A DNA stretch of 64,000 nucleotides from Stenotrophomonas rhizophila (GCF_001704155.1 NZ_CP016294.1:2105501-2169500), one strand, 5' to 3'. Shown: positions 26,783-36,169, counted from the stretch's first letter. A program made the numbers and translations. The notes: generated from the letters alone by a model not told the origin.

Positions 26783-27085
26783 ATGAGCCAGAAAATCGAC
26801 GGCAACCTGCAGGCGACCGCCCATCTGCGCAGCATTGCGCCGGGCAACAAGCCCAGCGTGAGCACCGATGCCCCGGCGCGGCCGGTGGAAGCGGCCGACA
26901 GCCTGAAGCTGACCGGCGAGGCCACCAGCCTGCAGGCGCTGCAGCGCGAACTGAGCACCGCCCCGGCGATCGATGCCGGCCGCGTGCAGGCCGTGCGCGA
27001 GTCGCTGCAGAACGGCACCTACAAGATCAATCCGGACGCGATCGCCTCGCGCATGCTTGAGCTGGACCAGCAGCTGCAGAAATGA
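26783..27085 (+). CDS. flgM: Anti-sigma-28 factor FlgM
   Basis: FlgM holds FliA inactive until the hook is finished, then is exported. The 100-residue protein has a flexible N-terminal half (MSQKIDGNLQATAHLRSIAP) and the conserved sigma-binding C-terminal helices (IDAGRVQAVRESLQNGTYKI followed by NPDAIASRMLELDQQL). It overlaps flgN by four bases. Its own FliA promoter creates the usual autoregulatory loop. Confidence 0.94.
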   Translation: MSQKIDGNLQATAHLRSIAPGNKPSVSTDAPARPVEAADSLKLTGEATSLQALQRELSTAPAIDAGRVQAVRESLQNGTYKINPDAIASRMLELDQQLQK

Positions 27086-27420
27086 AGCTGGCCATGAGCG
27101 AGCCATTGCAGCGCCTCAGCGACGCCTTGGACGTCGAACGCCAGGCCTTGGTGGAGCATGACGTCCAGTCCCTGATCCGCGCCACCAGCGCCAAGCTCGA
27201 GGCGCTGCGTGCGCTGGAGCAGGTGTTGCCGGTGGGGCAGAACGAACGCCTGCAGGAGCTGGCCGAGCGCAACCGCGCCAACGGCGTGCTGCTGGCGCGC
27301 CGCCGCCGCGAGGTCAACTGGGCACTGCGCCAGCTGGGCCGCAGCGAAGCCTCCTCGGCGTACGACGCCAAGGGCCAGGCCAACACCCTGCATACGCGCA
27401 GGCCGCTGGCGGTCGCCTAG
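27082..27420 (+). CDS. flgN: Flagellar export chaperone FlgN
   Basis: FlgN is the cytoplasmic chaperone for the hook-filament junction proteins FlgK and FlgL. The 112-residue, largely alpha-helical protein fits the family (LSDALDVERQALVEHDVQSL, LEALRALEQVLP, NRANGVLLARRRREV). Similarity in this family is low, so overlap with flgM by four bases is important evidence. Confidence 0.85.
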   Translation: MKLAMSEPLQRLSDALDVERQALVEHDVQSLIRATSAKLEALRALEQVLPVGQNERLQELAERNRANGVLLARRRREVNWALRQLGRSEASSAYDAKGQANTLHTRRPLAVA

Positions 27421-27437
27421 GCGCCAACACGGATATA

Positions 27438-28694
27438 GTGGGCACCTGTTTCGACTGCCCCGATGTGACCGTGACCGCGCCCACCACTTTTGTCACCGCA
27501 CCGCTGCCGCCGCAGCCGGTTCTGCTTGCGCTGTTCGAGCGCATCAACGAAGGCGTGCTCCTGTTCCGTGATGACGGCAGCGTGGCCGTGGCCAACGCCG
27601 CCGTGCGCGGCATGCTCGGCCAGGCCGAGATCGATGCCGGCGTGGATCCCGCGCAATGGCTGCGCCAGCTGCTGCCGCCCGATGCGCTGGAGCATGCGCG
27701 CCTGCACGGCCACTGGAACGGCAGCCTGCCCGTGGGCGAACGCATGGTCATCGCGCATGTCTACCAGCAGGAAGACGCCGGCCGGCTTCACTACCTGGCG
27801 CTGTTCCGTCGCATCGAAGGCCAGGAAGACTACGAACGCGAGCTGCAGCAGCGCCACGCCGAGCTGCGCCAGGCCTACCTGCGCCTCAACGGCACCCAGG
27901 AAAAACTGCTGCAGTCGGAAAAGATGGCCTCCATCGGCCAGCTCGCCGCCGGCGTCGCGCACGAGATCAACAATCCCATCGGCTACGTGCACTCCAACCT
28001 GGGCAGCCTGCAGGAATACCTGCGCAGCCTGTTCACCGTGATCGAAGCCTATGAGCGGGCACTGCGCGCGCCGGACCCGAAGGCGCTGATTCCCGAAATC
28101 GACGATATCCGCAACCGCTTCGACATCGATTTCATCAGCCGCGACCTGCCGCAGCTGATGGCCGAATCACGCGAAGGCATCGAGCGGGTCACCCGGATCG
28201 TGCGTGACCTGAAGGACTTCTCGTACTCGGGCCGCGACGAATCGTGGAAGCTGGTCGACCTGCACTCGGGTCTTGAGTCCACGATCAACATCATCTGGAA
28301 CGAGCTCAAGTACAAGGTGACGCTGCACCGCGAGTTCGGCCAGCTGCCGCTGGTGGAATGCCTGCCGTCCGAGCTCAACCAGGTCTACATGAACCTGCTG
28401 CTCAATGCCGGCCACGCCATCGCCGAGCGCGGCACCATCACGGTGCGCACCGGCGTGGACGGCGACTACGTCTGGGTGGAGTTCGAAGACACCGGTGGCG
28501 GCATTTCGCCGGACCTGCGCCAGCGCATCTTCGATCCGTTCTTCACCACCAAGCCGGTGGGTAGCGGCACCGGGCTGGGGCTGTCGATTTCCTACAGCAT
28601 CATCAACAAACACCACGGGCGGATCGACCTGGACAGCACCCCGGGCGTCGGTTCGCGCTTCCGGTTGGTGTTGCCGATCAAGCAACCGCGCTGA
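27438..28694 (+). CDS. ravA: PAS-containing sensor histidine kinase (RavA-like)
   Basis: The 418-residue soluble kinase has a PAS domain (about 26-130: [20 protein letters not shown]), a coiled coil (130-160), and a dimerisation domain with His175 in [13 protein letters not shown]. An ATPase domain follows, with N box [15 protein letters not shown]1 DTGGGI, F box [10 protein letters not shown] and G2 GTGLGLSIS. No membrane segment is present, so it senses a cytoplasmic signal. Position between flgN and a convergent GGDEF-EAL-REC gene matches the ravA-ravR region of Xanthomonas, where RavA acts on RavR or VemR. The start is a GTG at 27438; in-frame GTGs at 27465 and 27471 are alternatives. Confidence 0.75.
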   Translation: MGTCFDCPDVTVTAPTTFVTAPLPPQPVLLALFERINEGVLLFRDDGSVAVANAAVRGMLGQAEIDAGVDPAQWLRQLLPPDALEHARLHGHWNGSLPVGERMVIAHVYQQEDAGRLHYLALFRRIEGQEDYERELQQRHAELRQAYLRLNGTQEKLLQSEKMASIGQLAAGVAHEINNPIGYVHSNLGSLQEYLRSLFTVIEAYERALRAPDPKALIPEIDDIRNRFDIDFISRDLPQLMAESREGIERVTRIVRDLKDFSYSGRDESWKLVDLHSGLESTINIIWNELKYKVTLHREFGQLPLVECLPSELNQVYMNLLLNAGHAIAERGTITVRTGVDGDYVWVEFEDTGGGISPDLRQRIFDPFFTTKPVGSGTGLGLSISYSIINKHHGRIDLDSTPGVGSRFRLVLPIKQPR

Positions 28695-28705
28695 CGGAAC
28701 CGGTG

Positions 28706-28908
28706 GCCCCGGCCGTTGGCCGGATGCCTTTCGTTCCGGGTTCATGAACGCCTGATGGGCGGCCTCGGATGCTCTACACGTCGGACATTTCACTGATTGC
28801 GGTGTTTTTGCCGCCTTCGGATGCCTGGGCCGCGCTGCGCGCGGTGTCCGGCCAACGGCCGGGGCTACGAGTTTTTACGGGCCCATTGGGATTGGGATCA
28901 ATCAACCA
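28706..28908 (-). repeat. Composite intergenic repeat, copy 4, plus a bare REP core
   Basis: The inverted copy spans about 28735-28908: GGTTGATTGATCCC arm, GGGCCCGTA block, REP hairpin, GCGCGC stem, two CCGAAG/CCGAGG direct repeats around a 40-base spacer, and a CCGGAACGAAA end. A separate REP core of opposite orientation (28706-28722) lies next to the ravA stop. The pair sits between convergent ravA and ravR and probably terminates both. Confidence 0.75.
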
Positions 28909-28911
28909 GTT

Positions 28912-30672
28912 TCATTCGCCTTCCGGCGCGGGTATCGCAACAGGTTGGGCGGTATTGGCGCGGCGTTGCTCTTCGTGCGTGCGGAACGCCTGGTGGATGT
29001 GCTTGCGCAGCTCGTCGTCGTTCCAGGGCTTGGTCAGGAAGCGGTAGATCGCGCCGCGGTTGATCGCGTCGGTGACCGTGTTGAGGTCCGTGTAGCCCGA
29101 AAGGACCAGCCGGATCGTGTCCGGGTACAGCATCTTCACCCGGCCCAGGAACTCCGTGCCGCTCATGTCGCTCATGCGCTGGTCCGACAGGATCACCTGC
29201 ACGTCGTTGATCGCCAGCAGGTCGAACGCATCGCGCACGTTGCCCGCCGCCAGGATCCGATAGCCGTCGCGGCGGAACAGGCGAACCAGCGAACGCAGCA
29301 CGTTCTCCTCGTCGTCCAGCAGCAGCAGCGTGCGGTCCGGGCGGGTTTCGGCGAACGCTTCCGGGCGCAGGTACCGCCGGCGCAGGGTCATGCCCGCCGC
29401 GTCGGCCGACATCGGCTCGCCGAACAGGTACCCCTGGAACACGTCGCAGTCATTGCGGCGCAGGAAGCCCAGCTGCGCCTGCGACTCCACCCCGTTGGCG
29501 ATCACCGTCATGCCCAGCTGGTGGCCCATGGCGATGATCGCGCGCGCAATGGCCGCCTCGCGGTTTCCGGCCGGCGCGCTCTTGATGAAGCTGCGGTCGA
29601 TCTTCAGCTTGTCTACCGGGTAGCGCACCAGCGCGCTCAGGCTGGAATCGCCGGTGCCGAAGTTGTCCAGGCTCAGGCTGATACCTTCATTGCGCAGGTT
29701 CACCAGCGTTTCGTGCACGAAGTTGACGTTGTTGGTCAGCGCACTTTCGTTGATTTCCAGCGTGAGCATGTGCGCCGGCACCCCGGCGGTCTGCATCAGC
29801 GCCATCACCTCACCGAAGAAGTTCGGACGCAGCAGCTGCAGCGTCGACACGTTCACCGCGATGGTGAAGTCATCGAAGCCCAGGTCCCGCCAGAGCCTGG
29901 CCTGCTTCAGTGCGCCCTCCAGCACCCACGTGCCGATCTGCACGATGATGCCCAGCCGCTCGGCGGTGCGCATGAAACGCTCCGGCACCAGCATGCCCAG
30001 CGTCGGTGACTGCCAGCGCAGCAGCGCCTCCATCCCGACCACGTGGCCATCGCGGGCGCTCACCAGCGGCTGGTAGCGCAGCTTCAGCTCGCCATTGGGA
30101 ATGGCGTCCACGATCTGGCGCGCGATGATGCTCTCGCTGTGCGCGCTGGACGGGGTGTTGACCGCGTGGATGCGCACGGCATTGCCGCCCTCGCGGGCGG
30201 CCTGGTACAGCGCGTCCTCGGCATGGTCGAGCAGGCGCGAGGTCTCTGTCGCATGTTCCGGACACAGGCTGACGCCGAGTTTGCCGGTCATGAACAGCGT
30301 ATACGGCAGCACCGAGAGCGGCAGCTCCAGCTGCTGCCGGATCTCTTCGGCCAGGTCGTCCGGCAGCGGCAGGTCGGCCGTGCGCGGTACCGCGATCAGG
30401 AACTCATCGCTGCCATGCCGCCACAGCTTGCCGCGCCCGCGCAGGTGGTGCTGCAGGCGCTGGGCCACCAGCACCAGCGCCTGATCGCCGACCTCGGCGC
30501 TCATGTTCTCGTTGACCGACGCGAAGTGGTCGATATCCACGTGCATCAGCATCAACGGCGTGCCACCGGAGGCGGCCTCGGCCACCATCGCCTGCAGCGC
30601 AGGATTGCCGGCACCCAGCCGGGGCGGCGCGTCCTCGATGCTGACCAGGGGCAGGGAAGGGTTCCACATCAC
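28912..30672 (-). CDS. ravR: GGDEF-EAL-REC protein (RavR-like) with degraded catalytic motifs
   Basis: The 586-residue protein has a GGDEF domain (about 20-170), an EAL domain (about 185-430) and a C-terminal receiver (447-570, phosphoacceptor Asp497 in LSDQRMSDMSG), the unusual order of Xanthomonas RavR. The GGDEF signature is GSDEF (87-91) and no RxxD inhibitory site precedes it. In the EAL domain Glu215 (EAL), Asn274 and Lys357 are kept, but the metal-binding DDFGTG is DNFGTG (Asn337) and the AEGVE glutamate is Asn393 in ANGVES. Cyclic-di-GMP synthesis is therefore unlikely, and hydrolysis reduced or lost; binding or phosphorylation-dependent signalling may remain. It is tail-to-tail with ravA and directly follows ravS. 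Confidence 0.8.
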   Translation of the reverse strand: MMWNPSLPLVSIEDAPPRLGAGNPALQAMVAEAASGGTPLMLMHVDIDHFASVNENMSAEVGDQALVLVAQRLQHHLRGRGKLWRHGSDEFLIAVPRTADLPLPDDLAEEIRQQLELPLSVLPYTLFMTGKLGVSLCPEHATETSRLLDHAEDALYQAAREGGNAVRIHAVNTPSSAHSESIIARQIVDAIPNGELKLRYQPLVSARDGHVVGMEALLRWQSPTLGMLVPERFMRTAERLGIIVQIGTWVLEGALKQARLWRDLGFDDFTIAVNVSTLQLLRPNFFGEVMALMQTAGVPAHMLTLEINESALTNNVNFVHETLVNLRNEGISLSLDNFGTGDSSLSALVRYPVDKLKIDRSFIKSAPAGNREAAIARAIIAMGHQLGMTVIANGVESQAQLGFLRRNDCDVFQGYLFGEPMSADAAGMTLRRRYLRPEAFAETRPDRTLLLLDDEENVLRSLVRLFRRDGYRILAAGNVRDAFDLLAINDVQVILSDQRMSDMSGTEFLGRVKMLYPDTIRLVLSGYTDLNTVTDAINRGAIYRFLTKPWNDDELRKHIHQAFRTHEEQRRANTAQPVAIPAPEGE

Positions 30673-32811
30673 TCAATATTCCACGGTGTCGGGGGTGGCC
30701 ACGCCATCGCTGCGGTAAGGCAGGAACAGGTCGACCAGGGTGCCGGCGCCATGCGCCGACTCGATCTTGAGGGTGCCGCCGGCGCTCTGCGCGCGCTCGC
30801 GCATGACGATCAGGCCCAGCCCGCGCGGGCCGTCGGGGTCGAAACCCTCGCCGTCATCGCGCACCTGCAGGTGCAGGCCATGGTCCTGCACGTCCTGCAG
30901 CGTCAGGTGCACCTGGCTGGCGCGCGCATGGCGCAGCACATTGGTCAGGCTTTCCTGGGCAATGCGGAAACAGGCCTGCTCGATCTCACCCTGCGGCCGT
31001 CGGGGCAGCGCCGCGATGTCGGCCAGCAGTTCGATCGGCGAGGAACGGAACAGCACCCCGGCCTGCCAGCGCAACGCCGCCTCCAGGCCCAGTGCATCCA
31101 GCTGCGGCGGGCGCAGCAGGGTGGAGATGTCGCGCAGCTTGCCCACCGTGGTGTCGGCCAGCTGGATGATCTGCTCCAGGTCCTCGCCGCGCCGTTGCGG
31201 ATCGGCTTCATCCTGTGCCGCATACGCCGACAGTTTCATGGCGGTGATGGCCTGGCCGATATCGTCGTGGAGGTCGCGCGAGATCGCGCGGCGCTCGTCT
31301 TCCTGCAGCGAGAACAGGCGCCCGGCCATGGCCTGCAGCTCGCGGTTGCTGGTTTCCAGCGCCTCGCGGATACGCTCGGGCTCGCTCAGGTCGCGCACGA
31401 TGAGCAGCTTGCAGTTGCGCCCGCCGTAGCGGACCTCGCCCACCGCCAGGCCGGCCTGGAAACCTTCGCCGTCCAGCCGGCGCATGCCGATGACTTCACT
31501 GCCGCTGCTGGGCAGGGGAATGGTGGCGAACAGCTGCGCGCGGACCCGGGACAGGTCGGTGGCGGCGACCAGCGCCGACAGCGGCTCGCCCAGCAGCGTG
31601 TGTTGCCCGTAGCCGAACTGGGCCGCGGCGCAGGCATTGGCATACAGCACGTGTTCGTCGGAGAGGATCACCACGCCGTCGGGCAGCACCCGGACCAGTT
31701 CGCGGAACTGCTCCTCACGCTCGCGCAGCAGGCGCCGCGAGTGTTCGCGCTCGGTGACATCCTGCAGGGTGCCCAGCACGCGCGGGCGCCCGGCGTCGTC
31801 GGTGCCGCTCTCGGCGCGCAGGTGGACCATCAAGGCGCGACCGTCCATGGCCAGCAGCGGCAGCAGTACGTCGATCTGCACCTGCTCACCCCGCATGTCC
31901 TGCAGGAGCTGTTCGCTCAGTGCGGCGGTGGACGGATCGGCCGGCACCAGCAGCTCGTCGAAGCGGTGCCAGCGCCGCGCTTCCGGTGGGCGCCGGCCCA
32001 GCAGGTGGTAGACCTGGTTGGAGTACTGGCCCATACCCGTGGCGGGGTCGACTTCCCACGCGCCGATCCGGGCCATTTCATGGGCTTCCTCGACACGGGC
32101 CAGGGCCTGGTCGCGGCGGCGCAGCGCCTGGTCTTCGCGGGTCCGGTCGATGGCGATCAGCAGCCGCGCCGGGCGGCCGGCGTAATCGAGGTAGTTGCTG
32201 CGCATTTCGATCCGCCGCGGGCTGCCGTCCTTCAACAGCAGGTCGGCGGTAAGCACGCACAGCTGGTCCGGCTGGGCCCGGATCTGCTCAAGCTTGGCGG
32301 CCAGCACTGCTTCGTCGCCCGGTGGCCACAGCGCGGTCATCGGCAGGGCAGTGAACTCCTCGCGCGTCCAGCCGAACAGGCTGCACGCGGCCGGGTTCAC
32401 GTCCAGGATCTCCAGCGTGTCCAGGTCGTATACCAGGATCGGCCCGGGGTTGCCCTCGAACAGCTGCCGGTGGCGCTGCTCGGAGTGCTCCAGCTTCGCG
32501 TGGGTCTGCAGCACGTGGTGGGCGAGCGGGCGCAGCAGCAGGTAGATCAGCGCGCCGCTGAGAATGACGAAGAACGCCCCTTTGGCGGTCTGCCAGCGCG
32601 CGGCCGTGGCCAGGTCGGCGGTGAGCACCTGCACGGCGGCGTCGCTGCACAGGATCCACACCAGCGCCAGCACCAGATAGCCGAGCACCACCCGCCAGCG
32701 ATCGCGGCGCAGGGCCTGGGCGAGCGGGTGGTCACGACGGTGCGGTGCGGGCGGGCCGGGCGGGACGACAGGCATGGGGCGCGACGGGAAGGGGTTGGGT
32801 GGGCGGTCCAT
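30673..32811 (-). CDS. ravS: Multi-PAS membrane sensor histidine kinase (RavS-like)
   Basis: From the ATG at 32811 the protein has 712 residues. Two membrane segments (about 38-60 and 75-95: VVLGYLVLALVWILC, GAFFVILSGALIYLLL) precede three PAS/PAC units (about 110-500). The C-terminal NarX/DegS-type kinase has a HisKA_3 box (ERRAISRDLHDDIGQ), an N-box region (AQESLTNVLRHA) and a short ATPase domain (DDGEGF, GLGLIVMRERA). This kinase type normally pairs with LuxR-type regulators, but here ravR is immediately downstream. Translation could instead start at a TTG at 32850 or an ATG at 32775; none has a clear ribosome binding site. The ravS name rests on synteny and domain layout. Confidence 0.75.
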   Translation of the reverse strand: MDRPPNPFPSRPMPVVPPGPPAPHRRDHPLAQALRRDRWRVVLGYLVLALVWILCSDAAVQVLTADLATAARWQTAKGAFFVILSGALIYLLLRPLAHHVLQTHAKLEHSEQRHRQLFEGNPGPILVYDLDTLEILDVNPAACSLFGWTREEFTALPMTALWPPGDEAVLAAKLEQIRAQPDQLCVLTADLLLKDGSPRRIEMRSNYLDYAGRPARLLIAIDRTREDQALRRRDQALARVEEAHEMARIGAWEVDPATGMGQYSNQVYHLLGRRPPEARRWHRFDELLVPADPSTAALSEQLLQDMRGEQVQIDVLLPLLAMDGRALMVHLRAESGTDDAGRPRVLGTLQDVTEREHSRRLLREREEQFRELVRVLPDGVVILSDEHVLYANACAAAQFGYGQHTLLGEPLSALVAATDLSRVRAQLFATIPLPSSGSEVIGMRRLDGEGFQAGLAVGEVRYGGRNCKLLIVRDLSEPERIREALETSNRELQAMAGRLFSLQEDERRAISRDLHDDIGQAITAMKLSAYAAQDEADPQRRGEDLEQIIQLADTTVGKLRDISTLLRPPQLDALGLEAALRWQAGVLFRSSPIELLADIAALPRRPQGEIEQACFRIAQESLTNVLRHARASQVHLTLQDVQDHGLHLQVRDDGEGFDPDGPRGLGLIVMRERAQSAGGTLKIESAHGAGTLVDLFLPYRSDGVATPDTVEY

Positions 32812-32846
32812 AGTAGTGGCTGGGACACCCCGGGCGCACGCGAGGC

Positions 32847-32873
32847 TCAACTATCGACCAGAACAGCCGCTAA
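32847..32873 (+). promoter_or_regulatory. Possible sigma-28 promoter of the PAS-GGDEF-EAL gene
   Basis: The plus strand reads TCAACTAT-N11-GCCGCTAA. The -10 matches 7 of 8 FliA consensus bases and the spacing is exact; the -35 is weaker. It lies 45 bases before the GTG start. Confidence 0.5.
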
Positions 32874-32918
32874 CGATTGCGTTCCCGGCTGTCGGGTGCG
32901 TTATCGGAGTCATACCGC

Positions 32919-35723
32919 GTGGACCAAGGCATCATCGCGAGTCTGCTGCAGCACCCCCTGGCCTCGGCCCTGGTCATCCTGGACCGGACCGGGCGCCCGC
33001 TCGCCGCCAATCCGGCCGCGCGCGAACATGGGTTGCCGGCTACCGTGGCGGCCTACGGCGAGCTGCTGGAAGACCTGCGGCTGCTGGCCGCCGATGGCGG
33101 CCTGGTGCCGTGCCAGCTGCCGGGTGGGCCCCGTGGACGCTTCGATGGCTGGATGCGCGCCGTGCACGACGCCGATGGCAACCTGCTGGCCTTCACCCTG
33201 AGCGTGCCCGAACCGGTGGCCGCCTACGCGGGCAGCCGCTGGGAAGTGGCGCTGGACCACGCCGGCCACGGTTTGTGGGACTGGGACCTGCCCAGCGACG
33301 CGGTGACCCGTTCGCAGCGCTGGCATGACGTGCCGGCCGGCGTGGACGAACACGCGGCGGCAGAGGCCGGGCAGGCGCTGCTGGCGCCGGTGCATCCCGA
33401 TGACCAGGCCGCGGTGCGCGCGGCGCTGGACGCGCACCTGCGCGGCGAAGGCGAGGTGTACACCGCCCAGTACCGCCTGCGCCATCCCGAAGGCGAGTGG
33501 CGCTGGGTGCTCGATCGCGGCCGCGTGGTCGCCCGAACCGTCGACGGACAGCCGCTGCGCATGGTCGGCACCCACACCGACATCCAGGCACAGAAACAGA
33601 TGGAAGCCCTGCTGCTGGAGCAGCAGGTGCACCTGCGCGAGGCGCAGCGCATCGCCAGCATGGGCAGCTGGTCGTGGGACCCGGACAGCCGCCAGTTCTG
33701 GTGGTCGCCGGAGTTCCGGGCGCTGCTCGGCGTGGGCGATGCCCCGTTGAGCAGTCGCCGGCACTGGCTGCGCCTGCTGGAACCGCGTTCGCGCGGCCTG
33801 CTGCGGCAGGCCTGGCGGCGCATGCTGCGCGATGGCAAGCCCAGCACGCTGGCGCTGGAGCTGCCGCGCGGGAACGACAGCGCGCTGCACCTGCGATTGT
33901 GGATGCAGCCGCTGCTGGGCCCGGACGGGCGCATCCAGCGCCTGCTCGGCCAAGTCCAGAACATCACCGAACAGCACCAGACCGATGCGCTCATCCGCTG
34001 GCGGACCGAACTGCTGAACCGGGTATCGGCGCTGGGCAGGATTGGCGGTTGCGAGATCGACGTGGCCACCCGCCACATGCAGTGGACCGAGGAGTGCTAC
34101 CGCATCCACGGGCTGCGCAAGGAACCGATCACTCTGGACCAGGCGCTGGCGCTGTACACGCAGGATTCGCGCGATGCCTTCGAGGCCGCACTGGCGCGCA
34201 TTGCCGCCGGCGGCCTGCCCGAACAGCTGGACCTGTGTTTCTACCGCCAGTCCGGGCTGCGCGTCTGGGTGCAGGTGCTGGTCGAGCTGGACCATCGCGA
34301 CGGCCTGCCAACCCGCTTCGTGGTGCTGTTCCGTGACATCACCCGCGAACGCGAAGCCAACGAGCGGATCGAGCTGCTGGCCCATTATGACCTGCTCACC
34401 GGCCTGCCCAACCGCATGCTGCTGCGCGAGCAGACCGCCGACGCCATCGAGGAAGCGCGCGATCGCGGCGCGCCGTTGGCGATGCTGTTCATCGACCTGG
34501 ATGGTTTCAAGACCATCAACGACACCTTCGGCCACGCCACCGGCGATGCGCTGCTCAAGGCAGCGGCGGCGCGGCTGCACCAGAACCTGCGCAACGCCGA
34601 CCTGTTCGGGCGCTTCAGCGGCGATGAGTTCATCGTGGTGCTGCGCGACCTGGCCGACCCGGAAGATGCCGGGCACGTGGCGCGCAAGCTGATCGCATCG
34701 CTGGCCGAGCCGCTGCAGCGCGGTGACACCACCTTGAAGGTGGGCGCCAGCGTGGGCATTGCGATGCTCGACGAAGGACGCACCGATTTCGATTCCCTGC
34801 TGCGCGCGGCCGATGCGGCCATGTATGCCGCCAAGGAAGCGGGCCGCAATACCTACCAGTACTACAGCCAGGACGCGTTGCTGCGGATCCAGCGCAAGCT
34901 GGAGATCGAGCACGCGCTGCTGGGCGCCATCGAGCGAGAAGAGTTCAGCCTGGCTTACCAGCCGCTGCTGCATGCCGCGCAGGACCAGCCGCCGGCCATC
35001 GAGGCGCTGCTGCGCTGGCACCGCCCGGGGATTGGCTACTGCAGTCCGGCCGAGTTCATTCCCATTGCCGAGAAGTGCGGCGAGATCGTGCGCATCGGCG
35101 ACTGGGTGCTGGCCGAAGCCTGCCGCCAAGCAGCCGCCTGGGACCGGGCAGGGCTGGTGTTCGACCGGATCGCGGTGAACGTGTCGGCCGTGCAGCTGCG
35201 CGACCGCGGCTTTGCCGAGCGGGTGATCGACATCTGCCACGCCCATGGCTGGGCACCGCAGCGGCTGGAACTGGAGCTGACCGAATCGGCGCTGATCCGC
35301 GACACCGACGTGCTGCGGCATTGTTTTGATGTGCTGGAGCGGCACGGCGTGCCGCTGGCGGTGGACGATTTCGGCACCGGCTTTTCCAACCTGCACTACC
35401 TCAACCGTTTCCCGGTGGGCCGCCTGAAGATCGACCGCAGCTTCGTGCAGGGCATGCTCCACGATGCCGGTACCGCCGAGGTCACCCAGGCCATCGTGCA
35501 CCTGGGCCACGCCCTGGGCATGAAAGTGGTGGCCGAAGGCGTGGAAACCGAGCAGGAAGAAGCGATGCTGCGCCGCCAGGGCTGCGATGAGATCCAGGGC
35601 TACCTGTATTCGCGCCCGCTGACCCCGCGTGACCTGGCCCAGTGGCTGAAGCACGGTGGCGGACAGATGCAGGCGATTCCCGCCCAGGCGGGTGACGCGT
35701 TGCGGATTCCGGTCGCCCCCTGA
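32919..35723 (+). CDS. PAS-GGDEF-EAL cyclic-di-GMP turnover protein
   Basis: From the GTG at 32919 (GGAG nine bases upstream) the cytoplasmic protein has 934 residues: several PAS/PAC sensor units (about 5-490), GGDEF (about 490-655) and EAL (about 670-915). The GGDEF signature is SGDEF (567-571), a variant found in some active cyclases, and an RNAD inhibitory site stands five residues before it. The EAL domain looks complete: EALLRW (695-700), LELTESALI, VDDFGTGFSNL, RLKIDRSF and VVAEGVET. It can be expected to hydrolyse cyclic-di-GMP and may synthesise it. It is divergent from ravS and may be FliA-driven, like the motility phosphodiesterases of other bacteria. Confidence 0.9.
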   Translation: MDQGIIASLLQHPLASALVILDRTGRPLAANPAAREHGLPATVAAYGELLEDLRLLAADGGLVPCQLPGGPRGRFDGWMRAVHDADGNLLAFTLSVPEPVAAYAGSRWEVALDHAGHGLWDWDLPSDAVTRSQRWHDVPAGVDEHAAAEAGQALLAPVHPDDQAAVRAALDAHLRGEGEVYTAQYRLRHPEGEWRWVLDRGRVVARTVDGQPLRMVGTHTDIQAQKQMEALLLEQQVHLREAQRIASMGSWSWDPDSRQFWWSPEFRALLGVGDAPLSSRRHWLRLLEPRSRGLLRQAWRRMLRDGKPSTLALELPRGNDSALHLRLWMQPLLGPDGRIQRLLGQVQNITEQHQTDALIRWRTELLNRVSALGRIGGCEIDVATRHMQWTEECYRIHGLRKEPITLDQALALYTQDSRDAFEAALARIAAGGLPEQLDLCFYRQSGLRVWVQVLVELDHRDGLPTRFVVLFRDITREREANERIELLAHYDLLTGLPNRMLLREQTADAIEEARDRGAPLAMLFIDLDGFKTINDTFGHATGDALLKAAAARLHQNLRNADLFGRFSGDEFIVVLRDLADPEDAGHVARKLIASLAEPLQRGDTTLKVGASVGIAMLDEGRTDFDSLLRAADAAMYAAKEAGRNTYQYYSQDALLRIQRKLEIEHALLGAIEREEFSLAYQPLLHAAQDQPPAIEALLRWHRPGIGYCSPAEFIPIAEKCGEIVRIGDWVLAEACRQAAAWDRAGLVFDRIAVNVSAVQLRDRGFAERVIDICHAHGWAPQRLELELTESALIRDTDVLRHCFDVLERHGVPLAVDDFGTGFSNLHYLNRFPVGRLKIDRSFVQGMLHDAGTAEVTQAIVHLGHALGMKVVAEGVETEQEEAMLRRQGCDEIQGYLYSRPLTPRDLAQWLKHGGGQMQAIPAQAGDALRIPVAP

Positions 35724-35728
35724 CGGGG

Positions 35729-35878
35729 CGTGGGCCGGCCAACGGCCGGCGCTACCGCTGTCCGTTGCCCGTTGATGATCCCGATGCCGTCGTGTCCATG
35801 ACCGTTGACCGGCCTGTGGTGGGTTGATTCCGATCCACGGATTGTTACGGGCCCATCGGGACCCGTATCAACCAATCC
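35729..35878. repeat. Fragments of the composite repeat
   Basis: A REP core (GGCCGGCCAACGGCCGGCGC, about 35732-35751) follows the GGDEF-EAL stop. About 70 bases further, an isolated arm (35822-35878) has ends GGTTGAT / ATCAACC around the GGGCCCAT block. They look like a decayed or split copy. Nothing else recognisable lies in this gap. Confidence 0.6.
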
Positions 35879-36125
35879 TTTCTCCGCTCAATCCCAGGTC
35901 CCACGCCAATCCCGCCAATGCGGGATCCAGCGGCGTTGCCGCCGGTGCCGTCGCCATCATTCCCGCCAGTTCCCGTTGCGCCTGCTGTTCCAGCGCCGCC
36001 AACAGCGCACGCCCGCTCTTCGGCACTACGGGCGCCAGAGCAGGGGGCATGGCGTCGCCCGCAGCGTCGGGCGACGCGCCGTTACCGGCAGGAATCAATT
36101 GGGAGGGGGCGGCGTTCAACAACAT
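35868..36125 (-). CDS. Small Ala/Pro-rich hypothetical protein
   Basis: The open frame of 85 residues is rich in Ala, Pro and Leu, with a possible amphipathic helix in the middle (RALLAALEQQAQRELAGMM). No signal peptide, membrane segment or known domain is recognised. It follows the chemoreceptor gene in the same direction, past a hairpin, and its 3' end touches a repeat arm. No good ribosome binding site precedes the ATG. It may be a real small protein or a chance open frame in GC-rich DNA. Confidence 0.35.
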   Translation of the reverse strand: MLLNAAPSQLIPAGNGASPDAAGDAMPPALAPVVPKSGRALLAALEQQAQRELAGMMATAPAATPLDPALAGLAWDLGLSGERIG

Positions 36126-36169
36126 GCGGCAGTCTTCAGCAGATGGGTCAGGGCGCTACACGCACGAAA

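Noticed and set aside
30043-33201. Open frame of 1052 codons opposite ravR and ravS
   Set aside because: No recognisable domain, and both opposite-strand genes have complete domain structure.
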